Shown: piece by piece, positions 35,891 to 48,708 of the stretch
Numbering within the stretch: position 1 is the first letter of the stretch
Layout: the number at the start of each line of letters is the position of its first letter
NCBI GenBank assembly: GCA_004213645.1
Contig: SGZF01000004.1
Span: 1 to 64,000 of the forward strand
Length of the DNA: 64,000 bases
Direction of reading: 5' to 3'
From: Flavobacteriales bacterium
GTDB taxonomy: Bacteria; Bacteroidota; Bacteroidia; Flavobacteriales; Flavobacteriaceae
Notes under the pieces: model-generated
Told to the model about the DNA's origin: nothing
The model's input: the letters and a program-made list of their open reading frames with translations, nothing else
The model's database searches: none
Translations under genes and position numbers: made by a program

Positions 35891-38101
35891 TTGAGTAGAA
35901 CAATAATTGTTTCAAATAGGTTACCAATAAAGATATCTAATTTAGATAAATCTTTTGAATTTTCTTCCACAAGTGGTGGATTAGCTACAGGTATGAATTC
36001 AATTCATGAAAAAAAGAATTTTTTATGGATAGGTTGGCCTGGAATTGATGAAAAATCTTTAAGCAACAATCAATTAATAAATGCAAAAAAATTATTATTA
36101 GAAAAAAATTATATTCCTGTTTTTCTTAATAAAAAAGAAATAAATGATTTTTATTATGGAACCAGTAATGAGGCTTTATGGCCACTTTTCCATTACTTCA
36201 TTGAGTATTCAATATTTAATAAATCTCACTGGAAATCATATGTTGAAGTAAATAAAAAATTTGCTAGTTGTGTAATTCAAAATGCAAAAAAAGGCGATAT
36301 AGTATGGATTCACGATTATCAACTATTACTATGTCCAAAAATAATAAAGAATGAAAGGCCTGATTTAACAGTTGGATTCTTTCTTCATATTCCATTTCCA
36401 TCGTTTGAAATATTTAGAATTTTTCCTTGGAGAGAAAAACTACTTGAAGGAATACTTGGAGCAGACCTGATCGGGTTCCATACCTATGATTATGTTAGAC
36501 ATTTTTTAAGTTCAGTTAAAAGAATACTAAGATATAACGTGGTTTTTAATAAAATAGAGGTTGGTTCTCGAGAAGTATTAGTTGACACATTCCCAATGGG
36601 TATTGATTACTTAAAGTTTTTTAACTCAGCAAAACAAAAATTAAATCAAAAAAAATCAGAAATGTCTGAACTAAGAGTCAAACTTAAAGACCATAAAAAA
36701 GTTTCTACTGATAGTAAACTTATTTTATCTATAGATAGACTAGATTATACTAAAGGGGTTATAAATAGAATTAAAGCATTTGAAATCTTTCTTACAAAGT
36801 TTCCTGAGTATAGAAATAAGGTTAGATTGATAATGTTAACAGTTCCATCAAGATCAGATGTTGATGATTATAAAAAGCTAAAAAAACAGACAGATGAAAT
36901 AGTGGGAAGAGTAAATGGTAAATTCGCATCAGTTAACTGGACTCCAATATGGTATTATTATCGTACAATGAGTTTTGATGAATTAATTGACTTGTATACA
37001 ATTTCTGATATTGCAATGATTACTCCCGTTAGAGATGGCATGAATCTAGTTGCAAAAGAATTTGTAGCGACTAGAGTCAAAGGTGATGGTGTTTTAATTT
37101 TAAGCGAAATGGCTGGAGCTTCTAAGGAATTATATGAGTCATTAACTGTAAATCCATTTGACTTAAATGATATGTCCAATGTAATATTTAAGGCTATTAA
37201 TATGCCAGAAAAGGAACAAATAAAAAGAAACAAAAGTATGCAAACTAGGTTGAGTAGATACACTGTTAATTATTGGGCTAATGATTTTATGAAGAATTTA
37301 ATAAGTAGAGGAAAGTCTAATTTAAAATCTATAACAAATATTTTTGATATTTCAGAAATAAATAAACTTATCGATAAACTTAAATTATCAAGTAAAAAAT
37401 TAATAATACTTGATTACGATGGAACTCTAGTTAATTTTAAGGATAATCCAGAATTGGCAATTCCAGACGATAATTTAATTAAAATTTTAAAAAATTTAAC
37501 CTCTATTAAAGGACTTGATGTTGCAATTGTTAGTGGAAGAGATAAATTATTTCTAGAAAATAATCTAGCTGAGTTAGATATTACTTTAATCGCAGAACAT
37601 GGACACTTCTACAAGAAAAAAAATAAGAATTGGAAAAATCTTGGAGTTATTGATAATGGCTTTTTAGATGAGATATACTCAATTCTTCAATCTTTTTCAG
37701 ATAAAACTCCAGGTACATTCACAGAAAAGAAAGAAAGTGGTCTAGTATGGCATTTTAGAAAGTCTGATCCAGAACTAGCTACTGAAAGAGTAGTAGAGAT
37801 AGAAACAGTTCTAAATAGCCTTTTAACAGATCAGTTTCAGATTTTAAATCTTAATAAGGCTATTGAAATTACTAGTAGAAAATTTGATAAAGGATCAGCA
37901 GTAGATCAATTAAGAAAAAATAAAAATTATGATCATATACTTTGTATTGGTGATGATGTAACAGATGAAAACATGTTTAAGAGTCTAGATAAAAATTCAA
38001 CATCAATTAAAGTTGGAACCAAAAATACGATTGCTAAGTTTTATATTAAAGACACAAAAGGTGTAATTGATCTATTAAGTGAATTAATTAATAGATTATA
38101 A
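35891..38101 (+). CDS. otsAB: Bifunctional trehalose-6-phosphate synthase / phosphatase (OtsA-OtsB fusion)
   Basis: The 736-residue fusion makes trehalose from UDP-glucose and glucose 6-phosphate. Residues 1-470 are the GT20 synthase with VSNRLPIKI, GGLATGMNS, WIHDYQLLLCP, LHIPFPSFEIFR, DRLDYTKGV and RDGMNLVAKEFVA. Residues about 495-736 are the HAD phosphatase with nucleophile loop ILDYDGTLVNF near 505 and GDDVTDENMF near 700. The start is TTG (35891) giving MSRTIIVSNRLP; no ATG is closer. It is divergent from the GH15 gene with only 24 bases between starts. Trehalose is expected to serve as an osmolyte or stress protectant. Confidence 0.95.
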   Translation: MSRTIIVSNRLPIKISNLDKSFEFSSTSGGLATGMNSIHEKKNFLWIGWPGIDEKSLSNNQLINAKKLLLEKNYIPVFLNKKEINDFYYGTSNEALWPLFHYFIEYSIFNKSHWKSYVEVNKKFASCVIQNAKKGDIVWIHDYQLLLCPKIIKNERPDLTVGFFLHIPFPSFEIFRIFPWREKLLEGILGADLIGFHTYDYVRHFLSSVKRILRYNVVFNKIEVGSREVLVDTFPMGIDYLKFFNSAKQKLNQKKSEMSELRVKLKDHKKVSTDSKLILSIDRLDYTKGVINRIKAFEIFLTKFPEYRNKVRLIMLTVPSRSDVDDYKKLKKQTDEIVGRVNGKFASVNWTPIWYYYRTMSFDELIDLYTISDIAMITPVRDGMNLVAKEFVATRVKGDGVLILSEMAGASKELYESLTVNPFDLNDMSNVIFKAINMPEKEQIKRNKSMQTRLSRYTVNYWANDFMKNLISRGKSNLKSITNIFDISEINKLIDKLKLSSKKLIILDYDGTLVNFKDNPELAIPDDNLIKILKNLTSIKGLDVAIVSGRDKLFLENNLAELDITLIAEHGHFYKKKNKNWKNLGVIDNGFLDEIYSILQSFSDKTPGTFTEKKESGLVWHFRKSDPELATERVVEIETVLNSLLTDQFQILNLNKAIEITSRKFDKGSAVDQLRKNKNYDHILCIGDDVTDENMFKSLDKNSTSIKVGTKNTIAKFYIKDTKGVIDLLSELINRL

Positions 38102-38107
38102 TAAGTT

Positions 38108-38806
38108 TTATTCTTTCATTAATCTAAAGCCTTCTCCATGTACGTTAATTATTTTTAGACTATTATCTTTTTCTAGATATTTTCTAAGTTTAGCAATATA
38201 AACATCCATACTTCTTGAAGTAAAATAATTAGCATCTCTCCAAATCTTATTTAAAGCTATGTCTCTTGGAAGTAAATCATCAAAATTTAACACTAACATT
38301 TTAAGAAGCTGATTTTCTTTTGGTGACAATTTATATGAATCACCATCTTTATATTCAAGAATACGCAATTTAGAATTAAAATTAAAATCTCCAAATTTAA
38401 ATTCAAATATGTCAACCTCGTCATTATTAACATTTGGCTTTCTATTTAAGATAGATTTAATTTTAGCTAACAATATTTCTGAGTCGAATGGTTTAGTTAA
38501 ATAATCATCAGCACCAATTTTATATCCCTTAAGTACATCATCTTTAAGATTTTTAGCAGTAAGAAAAATTAATGGTATTTCCTCATTTACTTCTCTTATT
38601 TCTTTTGCTAACGTTAACCCATCCTTAAAAGGCATCATAATATCGAGAATACATAAATCAAAATCAGATCTATTAAATTTTTCAAACCCCTCTATACCAT
38701 TAACAGCAAGTGAAACATCATAATTATTTATAGTTAAATAATCTTTTAGAATTCTCCCAAAATTCGGATCATCCTCTACTAATAGAATGCGTTTATTTGA
38801 TTTCAT
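38108..38806 (-). CDS. OmpR-family response regulator
   Basis: The 232-residue protein has a receiver domain with the acidic pair EDD (11-13), phospho-acceptor Asp55 in CILDIMMPFKDG, and Lys in LTKPFD, followed by a winged-helix output domain with RSMDVYIAKLRKYLEKD and INVHGEGFRL. It is 1 base from the upstream histidine kinase gene, so they form a two-component pair. The target genes are not evident. It converges on otsAB with 6 bases between stops. Confidence 0.93.
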   Translation of the reverse strand: MKSNKRILLVEDDPNFGRILKDYLTINNYDVSLAVNGIEGFEKFNRSDFDLCILDIMMPFKDGLTLAKEIREVNEEIPLIFLTAKNLKDDVLKGYKIGADDYLTKPFDSEILLAKIKSILNRKPNVNNDEVDIFEFKFGDFNFNSKLRILEYKDGDSYKLSPKENQLLKMLVLNFDDLLPRDIALNKIWRDANYFTSRSMDVYIAKLRKYLEKDNSLKIINVHGEGFRLMKE

Positions 38807-38807
38807 A

Positions 38808-40385
38808 TTAAATGTTTTTTAATGTTATGTAGAACTTAGTTCCAATGTCTTTTTTGCTATCTAATGAAATTTTTCCATTATGAAAGTCAATAATTTTTTT
38901 AACATATGATAAACCTAACCCATGTCCTTTAATATCATGTATATCTCCATTTTGTTCTCTATAAAACTTTTCAAATATCATTTTTTGAGTGTTTTTATTC
39001 ATACCAATACCTTTATCTTCAATACAAACTATTATATTTTCATTAGAGTTTGATGATGTTATAATTATACTGGGCTTCTCTTTAGAATATTTTACAGCAT
39101 TATCTAGTATGTTTATAATAATATTCTCTAAATGATTACTGTTACCATTTATTTTACTTTTTAATGCTTTAAGTGAAATGCTTATTGACCCTTTTTTACT
39201 TTCAATAATTAATTTTACATGTTCAATTGCATCCTCAATTACTTCATGAATATCAGTTTCCTCCATTTCAAAAGGATTAGAACTTTTTTCAAGTTGAGAA
39301 ATTCTTAAAATATTTTCAACTTGTGATAGCATTCTAGAATTTTCTTCTCTTATCATTCCCAAATAAGATATAAATTTGTAATTGAGGTTGTTTTTAGAAC
39401 TTGTAATAGCATCTAGAGCTAGATTTATTGTTGCTATTGGTGTCTTAAATTCATGTGATATATTATTAATAAAATCACTTTTAATCTCAGATAACTTTTT
39501 TTGTTGGATTATTTGGTATAATGCTGTTGTAGAAATTACAATAACAATCAATGTAAGCATGAAAGATAAAGTTGCAACTCCTATTATACTTGATAAAACA
39601 TATTCTTGCTTTTCAGGAAAAGACACTACTAAATTGTAAGAAACTGTGCTAGATCTATCGAATAAGAAAGGGATCGAATATTTAGGACCAGACTGAATTT
39701 CAAGATAATTATTAGACTTAACTTTAGTGGATAATCCATTACTATATATTCCAAATTCATAAGGCGTAACTATGTTTCTATTACTAAAACCTTCATTTAA
39801 TAACATCTGGATTTCTCTTGAAGTAGTTCTTTTATGAATAGGTAATGATGACGCATATTCTTGAAAAGCAGATTTATATTTTTCAAATTTAAATATGTCT
39901 ATATCCTCTACGCTTTTAAGTTTAGAAATAGATGCATTTAGCCTATTCTCTCTTCTATCAAATATATTCTTGTTTACAATGGTTGTTTTGACTGCTTTGT
40001 AATCTTTAAGTTCATCATCTCCATATCTGTTGGATAAATTATTTGGAAGATTTATATTATAGTCCTCCTCAAGAATTCCATATGCAAAAAAAGTTGAAAG
40101 ATTTGATGACTGATCTTCATCTAAGAAAAGAAAGACATCTGTAAAATTAGACTCATCTGGTGTACCGATTGAATCAATCAACATCTGATATGTGTATACG
40201 TAATCATTCAGCTCTCTGCTTTGAATTTCATCAACAACTTCTCTAAGAGTTCTATTAATAGCAAGTGAGAATTCCTCTTCTTTATTTTGCCAAGATGAAT
40301 ATATCCAATAACCCTGCATTAGAATAATCCCTATCAAAGAAAAGGACATCAATAAAACTAATGAAGTATAAAATCTTTTATTCAT
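38808..40385 (-). CDS. Membrane sensor histidine kinase
   Basis: The 525-residue protein has a membrane helix near 7-30, an extracytoplasmic sensing region of about 230 residues with no family I recognise, a second helix near 268-292, then a HisKA dimerisation domain with His311 in NNISHEFKTPIA and a HATPase domain with ENIIINILDNAVKYS (N box), DKGIGM (G1) and GHGLGLSYV (G2). This is the normal layout of a transmembrane kinase. It is paired with the response regulator downstream and follows coaE by 60 bases. Confidence 0.93.
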   Translation of the reverse strand: MNKRFYTSLVLLMSFSLIGIILMQGYWIYSSWQNKEEEFSLAINRTLREVVDEIQSRELNDYVYTYQMLIDSIGTPDESNFTDVFLFLDEDQSSNLSTFFAYGILEEDYNINLPNNLSNRYGDDELKDYKAVKTTIVNKNIFDRRENRLNASISKLKSVEDIDIFKFEKYKSAFQEYASSLPIHKRTTSREIQMLLNEGFSNRNIVTPYEFGIYSNGLSTKVKSNNYLEIQSGPKYSIPFLFDRSSTVSYNLVVSFPEKQEYVLSSIIGVATLSFMLTLIVIVISTTALYQIIQQKKLSEIKSDFINNISHEFKTPIATINLALDAITSSKNNLNYKFISYLGMIREENSRMLSQVENILRISQLEKSSNPFEMEETDIHEVIEDAIEHVKLIIESKKGSISISLKALKSKINGNSNHLENIIINILDNAVKYSKEKPSIIITSSNSNENIIVCIEDKGIGMNKNTQKMIFEKFYREQNGDIHDIKGHGLGLSYVKKIIDFHNGKISLDSKKDIGTKFYITLKNI

Positions 40386-40445
40386 TTATATAAAATTCTC
40401 AATTTTAAAATTAAACTTTCTTAACGAAATGTTAATGTATTATAC

Positions 40446-41024
40446 TTATCCAATCAAATCTGTATGAATTTGAGCTACTTTATCCTTTAAGTCAGATAGG
40501 TTATAATTGTCAATTATATAATCACATTTACTAATTATTGAAGACTCATCTACCTGATTCTTAATCCTTTTAATTACGTCATATCTTGAGGTATCATCTC
40601 TTAATAATACCCTTTTAATTCTTTCCTCTGAAGGTGCTCTGACTAGAATAATTTTATCATAAGTATTTTCAGATTTTGTCTCAAAGATTATTGCTACCTC
40701 CTTAACTATATAGATCTCATCATTTGATTTAACAAAAGAATCAAAATCATTTGAGACTGCTGGATGAATAATTGAATTAAGCACTTTTAATTTATCTGAG
40801 TCCTGAAAAACAATTTTAGATAACTGCTTAGTATCTAATTTATTTTTTTTATAAATATTATTGCCAAAAACTTTTTTTATTGAGTCTATTAAGGCTCTAT
40901 CTGTATTAATTAGTTTCTTTGCAGCGTTATCTGCGCTATATGTCTTTATTCCAAGATCTTTAAATTCATTGAGAACAGTAGATTTACCAGAACCAATACC
41001 TCCAGTTAATCCAACAATTTTCAT
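40446..41024 (-). CDS. coaE: Dephospho-CoA kinase
   Basis: CoaE carries out the last step of coenzyme A synthesis. The P-loop VGLTGGIGSGKST is at the N-terminus, and YSADNAAKKLI and NSIIHPAVSNDF are conserved. At 192 residues it is full length. It overlaps fabI by 4 bases. coaBC, two steps earlier in the pathway, is 2.5 kb upstream in the same strand run; coaD is not in the window. Confidence 0.94.
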   Translation of the reverse strand: MKIVGLTGGIGSGKSTVLNEFKDLGIKTYSADNAAKKLINTDRALIDSIKKVFGNNIYKKNKLDTKQLSKIVFQDSDKLKVLNSIIHPAVSNDFDSFVKSNDEIYIVKEVAIIFETKSENTYDKIILVRAPSEERIKRVLLRDDTSRYDVIKRIKNQVDESSIISKCDYIIDNYNLSDLKDKVAQIHTDLIG

Positions 41025-41836
41025 TTTGAATTTAATTTATCTATAATCTCCTGGCTTACTCCAACACTTGAAAAACCTCCATCATTAAAAATGTTTTGAA
41101 GAGTAACTCTTTTGGTATAATCAGAAAATAAAGAAACAGTTAGATCAGCACAATCCTCTGCAGTTGCATTACCTAATGGTGATGTTAAATCAGCATATTT
41201 AATAAAGTCGTCAAGCCCTTTGACACCTTTACCAGCGGTAGTTAGAGTTGGTGATTGAGATATGGTATTGACCCTAACATTCTTCTCCTTACCAAAGAAA
41301 TATCCAAAGCTTCTTGCAATAGATTCGAGATATGCTTTATTATCAGCCATATCATTATAATTTGGAAATGTTCTTTGTGCAGCAATGTATGTTAATGCAA
41401 CAATACTTCCCCATTGATTCATTGCATCTAATTTAAATAAAGATTGCATTAATTTATGAAAAGATACTGCGGAAACATCCCAACCCTTTTTCAACCATTC
41501 ATAATTTAAATCTGTGTAATGCTTACCTTTTCTGACATTAACAGACATTCCTATTGAGTGTAATACAAAGTCTAGTTTGCCACCAAATTTATTAGTAGCT
41601 GTGTTAATTAAGTTTTCAAGATCTTCTATATTAGTAGCATCTGCTGGTATTACTTCAGAATTTGTTTTTTTTGCTAATTCATTTATGCTTCCCATTCTTA
41701 TAGAAACCGGAGCATTTGTTAAAATAAATTCGCCTCCTTCATTATAGACGCGTTCTGCAGTTTTCCATGCAATAGAGCTGTTATCTAGAGCGCCAAAAAT
41801 TATTCCTTTTTTACCTTTTAAAATATTGTTTCCCAT
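41021..41836 (-). CDS. fabI: Enoyl-[acyl-carrier-protein] reductase FabI
   Basis: FabI reduces enoyl-ACP with NADH in fatty acid elongation. The 271-residue SDR-like chain starts with LKGKKGIIFGALDNSSIAW, the variant cofactor motif of FabI enzymes. The catalytic pattern Tyr-x6-Lys appears as YNDMADNKA, and SQSPTLTTAGKGVKG is the substrate-binding loop region. It starts 15 bases after the recN stop. Confidence 0.94.
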   Translation of the reverse strand: MGNNILKGKKGIIFGALDNSSIAWKTAERVYNEGGEFILTNAPVSIRMGSINELAKKTNSEVIPADATNIEDLENLINTATNKFGGKLDFVLHSIGMSVNVRKGKHYTDLNYEWLKKGWDVSAVSFHKLMQSLFKLDAMNQWGSIVALTYIAAQRTFPNYNDMADNKAYLESIARSFGYFFGKEKNVRVNTISQSPTLTTAGKGVKGLDDFIKYADLTSPLGNATAEDCADLTVSLFSDYTKRVTLQNIFNDGGFSSVGVSQEIIDKLNSK

Positions 41837-41850
41837 GATGTAAATATAGT

Positions 41851-43503
41851 TTAATTCAATAATTCATTAGCTAGCTCATTAGCTGACTTGTTAGATTTAT
41901 CACCAGATAACATTTCGGCAATTTCATTAACTCTTTCTTTATCAGATAGCAATTTAATGTCAGTGATAACTTTATCATCATGTTCTCTTTTGAATACTTT
42001 AAAATGGAAGTCACCCTTAGATGCTACTTGAGCAGTATGTGTTATAACTATTACTTGCATATTTTGTGCCATAAATTTCATTAGCTCACCAACTTTAGAG
42101 GATACTGAACCCGAAATCCCAGTATCTATTTCATCAAAAATTATTGAGGCCAACTTTGTGTATTTAGAAAGAATAGACTTTACAGATAGCATTATTCTTG
42201 AGATCTCTCCACCTGAAGCAATATCCTTCAACTCATTGTAAAGACTTCCTTTATTAGATTTTAAAAGTAGCTTACCAATACTTAATCCGTTTTTATGAAT
42301 TATTTCTGTTTCTGATAGATCAATTTTTATTTCAGATTCTTCCATACCTAACTCAATTAAATTCTTGTTCATCAATTTTTCAAAATCAGGTATTACAGAT
42401 TTTCTTTTATTATGAATTTTAACTGCAATTGCTTTAAGATTTAACATTAGACTTCTAATAGATTCTTCAATTTTAATTATATCATTGTCTATATCATTTT
42501 GAGTCAAGATCTTTGATTCAATATCATTTTTAATTTTTAATAAGTCTTCAATTGAATTAACCCTGTGCTTATTTTGAAGTGAGTAAATCTTATCTTGTAT
42601 ATTCCTTAAGTTATTAATGTTTTCTTGATTATTATCAATGTCAGATAATATTAATTCTGTATCACTAGAAATTATGTTTAATTCCTCAATAATTGTTTGG
42701 ATCCTTGCACAGAGTAAACTGATTCTCTCTGAGGAGTTTGATAGTCTATTTAGGTTTCTTGAAATATCTTGAAGTTTATCCAAGACTCCAACATCTTCAG
42801 AATTTAAGTGACCTATTGTAATAGATAGTACATCTTTAATTTGATCTAAGTCATCAGCCTCTTTGATTTTATCCTGAAGTTCTTCAAGATTAATATTATT
42901 GATTTCAAGATTATTAAACTCGTCATGTAAGAATTTATTGTAATCTAAATCAGAATTTAGTTTATCCCTCAATAATATCTTATCATTAAGTTCTTTCTCA
43001 AGTGATTTTAATGATTTAAAATTACTTGAGTATTCTTTAACTATTTGTTCGTTCTTTGATAATGAGTCTAAAATCAGAAAAATAAAATTTGAGTCAAGGA
43101 TACTTAGATTATTAAATTGAGAATGAACATCAACAAGTTTATTTGTAAGGTCAGATAATTGATCAAGTTTTACAGGAGTGTCGTTAATAAAAGCTCTTGA
43201 TTTTCCATTTTGATTGACTTCTCTTCTAATTATAGTTAATTCATCATAATCCAAATCATTTATTCTAAAATAATCCTTTAAGTATATATTACTTAAATCA
43301 AATGTTACTTCAACAAAACATTTTTTTTCTTTATTTATAATTTTGGAATTATCAACTCTAGAACCTAAAACCATTGACAATCCACCTAATATAATAGATT
43401 TACCAGCACCTGTCTCTCCTGTAATTGAAGTCATTCCCTTATTAAAAGTAATTTCTAAGGAATCAATTAATGCGTAATTGTTAATTTTTAGTTTTGTTAA
43501 CAT
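41851..43503 (-). CDS. recN: DNA repair protein RecN
   Basis: RecN is an SMC-like ATPase in double-strand-break repair. I use the ATG at 43503 (MLTKLKINNYALID; 550 residues) rather than a TTG two codons upstream. Walker A GETGAGKS is near residues 29-36, a long coiled coil spans about 150-370, and the ABC signature ASGGEISRIMLSVKS and Walker B SIIFDEIDTGISG follow near 430 and 460. The start lies inside the 3' end of coaBC (23-base overlap). Confidence 0.95.
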   Translation of the reverse strand: MLTKLKINNYALIDSLEITFNKGMTSITGETGAGKSIILGGLSMVLGSRVDNSKIINKEKKCFVEVTFDLSNIYLKDYFRINDLDYDELTIIRREVNQNGKSRAFINDTPVKLDQLSDLTNKLVDVHSQFNNLSILDSNFIFLILDSLSKNEQIVKEYSSNFKSLKSLEKELNDKILLRDKLNSDLDYNKFLHDEFNNLEINNINLEELQDKIKEADDLDQIKDVLSITIGHLNSEDVGVLDKLQDISRNLNRLSNSSERISLLCARIQTIIEELNIISSDTELILSDIDNNQENINNLRNIQDKIYSLQNKHRVNSIEDLLKIKNDIESKILTQNDIDNDIIKIEESIRSLMLNLKAIAVKIHNKRKSVIPDFEKLMNKNLIELGMEESEIKIDLSETEIIHKNGLSIGKLLLKSNKGSLYNELKDIASGGEISRIMLSVKSILSKYTKLASIIFDEIDTGISGSVSSKVGELMKFMAQNMQVIVITHTAQVASKGDFHFKVFKREHDDKVITDIKLLSDKERVNEIAEMLSGDKSNKSANELANELLN

Positions 43504-44698
43504 TTTCAATAATTTGATTTATAATATCATTTGAAACATCAATCTTTAATTTTTTCTCAAAGGATGTTATCTCTAAATTCGAATTTATAAAATCAATTTG
43601 ATTATAGTCACTTGAAATCGGGTTAAAATCTCCAATTTTATTAACTACTATTGCATCAAGGTTCTTAGACTTTAGTTTACTTTTTGCATTTTCAATTACA
43701 TTATCTGTCTCTAAAGCAAAACCAACTAAAAATTGTGATGTTTTAATTTTACCTAGTTCTTTAAGAATATCAAGTGTTGGCTGAAGATCTATAGAGTCTA
43801 AACCAGACTCTTTCTTTATCTTACTATTGTTGATTTTTTTTGGCTTGAAATCTGAAATAGCAGCAGAAAAAATCACAATATCGGATTCTTTAAAATATTT
43901 TATAGTCTGAGAATACATTTCATCAGAATCTTGAACTCTTATACACTCAATGTTGTGTAGATCCATCGAAAGATTAGTTGGACCTAATAAAAGTTTCACA
44001 TTTGCTCCAAGTTCACTTGCAATTTTTGCCAATGAATATCCCATTTTACCTGACGAGCTATTTCCAATATACCTAACTGGGTCTATTTTTTCATGAGTAG
44101 GTCCTGCTGTTATTAAAAAATTTAAAGAATTTAATGGTAGGGACTTTTTGATTTTATTTTCAACATAATCAATTATCTCATTTGGCTCAAGCATCCTACC
44201 TTCCCCTTCCAGTCCACTAGCTAGAGAGCCCGAACCTACCGGTAAAACGTTAGTATTATTCGATACTAATTTTTTAATATTTGTTTGATTGAGAGTGTTT
44301 TTATACATTTCTAAATCCATTGCAGGAGCAACAAAAACTGGACATGTAGAAGACAAATAACATGCTAGGAGCAAGTTGTCGCATCTAGCACTAGCCATTG
44401 AAGATATTGTATTGGATGTTGCTGGAGCAATAATAAAAATATCAGCCCACTCAGCAAGTTCTACATGGTTGTTCCAAGTTGGGTTATTATTTTTTTCAGT
44501 TGTAAATTCAGAAAAAACATCATTTTTTGAAACTGTGGAAAGAGTTAGAGGTGTAACAAACTCCTTGGATGAGGGAGTCATTACAACTTTTACATTTGAT
44601 TTAAAATTAATTAACTGTCTTACTAATAAAGGTATTTTATAAGCAGCTATTCCACCTGAAACTCCGATTAAAATATTTTTTTGAGCTAAAACACTCAT
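43481..44698 (-). CDS. coaBC: Phosphopantothenoylcysteine decarboxylase / phosphopantothenate-cysteine ligase
   Basis: CoaBC makes 4'-phosphopantetheine from phosphopantothenate and cysteine. Residues 1-180 are the FMN decarboxylase with GVSGGIAAYK, His78 in NNHVELAEWAD and PAMDLEMY (125-132; the N of the usual PxMN is D here). The loop GSLASGLEGEGRM has Ser161 where E. coli has its catalytic cysteine. Residues 185-405 are the ligase, with TAGPTHEKIDPVRYIGN and SSSGKMGYSLA. Length is normal at 405. The last 23 bases overlap recN. Confidence 0.94.
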   Translation of the reverse strand: MSVLAQKNILIGVSGGIAAYKIPLLVRQLINFKSNVKVVMTPSSKEFVTPLTLSTVSKNDVFSEFTTEKNNNPTWNNHVELAEWADIFIIAPATSNTISSMASARCDNLLLACYLSSTCPVFVAPAMDLEMYKNTLNQTNIKKLVSNNTNVLPVGSGSLASGLEGEGRMLEPNEIIDYVENKIKKSLPLNSLNFLITAGPTHEKIDPVRYIGNSSSGKMGYSLAKIASELGANVKLLLGPTNLSMDLHNIECIRVQDSDEMYSQTIKYFKESDIVIFSAAISDFKPKKINNSKIKKESGLDSIDLQPTLDILKELGKIKTSQFLVGFALETDNVIENAKSKLKSKNLDAIVVNKIGDFNPISSDYNQIDFINSNLEITSFEKKLKIDVSNDIINQIIENVNKTKN

Positions 44699-44712
44699 GT
44701 TAGATGATTAAA

Positions 44713-45045
44713 TTATTGATCACTTTCAGATTCAGTGTCTCTAAAATAAATTTTATTATCTAACCATTCTTGTACTGCAATAGCATATGATTTAGGAAGT
44801 TTTTCATAAAATCTGGATACTTCAATTTGCTCTTTATTTTCAAATATTTCTTCTAAACTATCATTATGTGTTGCAAATTCATCAAGTTTATCATGAAGTT
44901 CTTTTTTAATTTCAGAATTTATTTGACTAGATCTTTTAGCAATAATAGATATAGCTTCATATATATTATTCGTTTGATTTTCAATCTCGTTCTTATTATA
45001 TGTCTTAGTTGTATTTGATGCGTTTGTATTTCTGTATTTATTCAT
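44713..45045 (-). CDS. rpoZ: DNA-directed RNA polymerase subunit omega
   Basis: The 110-residue protein is the Bacteroidota-type omega: an N-terminal Asn/Thr-rich stretch, the conserved helix NIYEAISIIAKRSSQI in the position of the omega family's A-x-R-A-R-Q-I motif, and a C-terminal acidic YAIAVQEWLDNKI segment. Position between bamD and coaBC agrees with rpoZ in related genomes. It lies 9 bases after bamD and 14 before coaBC. Confidence 0.88.
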   Translation of the reverse strand: MNKYRNTNASNTTKTYNKNEIENQTNNIYEAISIIAKRSSQINSEIKKELHDKLDEFATHNDSLEEIFENKEQIEVSRFYEKLPKSYAIAVQEWLDNKIYFRDTESESDQ

Positions 45046-45054
45046 TTTTTCTAT

Positions 45055-45837
45055 TTATAAAAGTTTTTTTGCTGTATTAATTTTTTCTGATAAATCTTCA
45101 ATAAAGATCGTTTCTGGATAATATCTTAGAAAGTTATTAAAAGATCTTTCAAGCTCAGTTATTCTCTCATTTATTCTTGATTCTATGCTATTTATGGCTA
45201 TCTCATACTGTGCTAACCATCTATAGTATAATGCTTCCTCTCTAAAATTTGTACCTGGATTATCTGCTATAAAATTATCAAAAGATTTAATTGCAGAGTT
45301 ATAGTCTCTAATTGTGAAATATTGTTTAGAAACTTCAAATTCTTTTTTCTCTATTTTATTCTGGAGTTGTTCCATAAGCTCTAGAGCTTCGGTAACATAC
45401 TCACTATTTGGAAATCTATTTATAAACAGCTGGAGTTTATCAATACCAGTAAATGTATCTTCTTGATCAAGAGTATAAATAGGAGAAAGCATAAAATAAG
45501 ATTTTGCTTCCATGAAATAAGCCTCTTGAACTCTTTGACTATTTGGGTATGATTTAATAAAATTTTCAAACTGTATTGCAGCCGAATAATATGTTTTTAT
45601 TTCAAAATATGAATTCGCAAAGAAAAAGACTAATCTTTCACCTTGAGGTTTTCCTCTGTAACTAGGAATAATTTGCTCTATTAAAGAATTTGCTCTTCTA
45701 AATTCACCATTTTTATAATATTCTTCAGCAGCTGTATACTTATTAACTTCATTTTCTGGACTATTCAATAATTTTTGATAGTCATTACAAGAAATAACCA
45801 AAAATGAAATAAATATCAATAGATAAGATCTAAACAT
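45055..45837 (-). CDS. bamD: Outer membrane protein assembly factor BamD
   Basis: BamD is an essential TPR lipoprotein of the beta-barrel assembly machine. The signal ends at lipobox LVISC (Cys17). The 260-residue protein has TPR hairpins such as KYTAAEEYYKNGEFRRANSL, then RLVFFFANSYFEIKTYYSAAI with PNSQRVQEAYFMEAKSYF, the conserved BamD segment. It is full length, and the long helix near residues 205-240 closes the protein. It follows ligA by 35 bases. Confidence 0.93.
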   Translation of the reverse strand: MFRSYLLIFISFLVISCNDYQKLLNSPENEVNKYTAAEEYYKNGEFRRANSLIEQIIPSYRGKPQGERLVFFFANSYFEIKTYYSAAIQFENFIKSYPNSQRVQEAYFMEAKSYFMLSPIYTLDQEDTFTGIDKLQLFINRFPNSEYVTEALELMEQLQNKIEKKEFEVSKQYFTIRDYNSAIKSFDNFIADNPGTNFREEALYYRWLAQYEIAINSIESRINERITELERSFNNFLRYYPETIFIEDLSEKINTAKKLL

Positions 45838-45872
45838 TTAGAGTAAAGTATTTTGGCAAATTTAATATAAGT

Positions 45873-48704
<2,832 letters not shown>

Positions 48705-48708
<4 letters not shown>

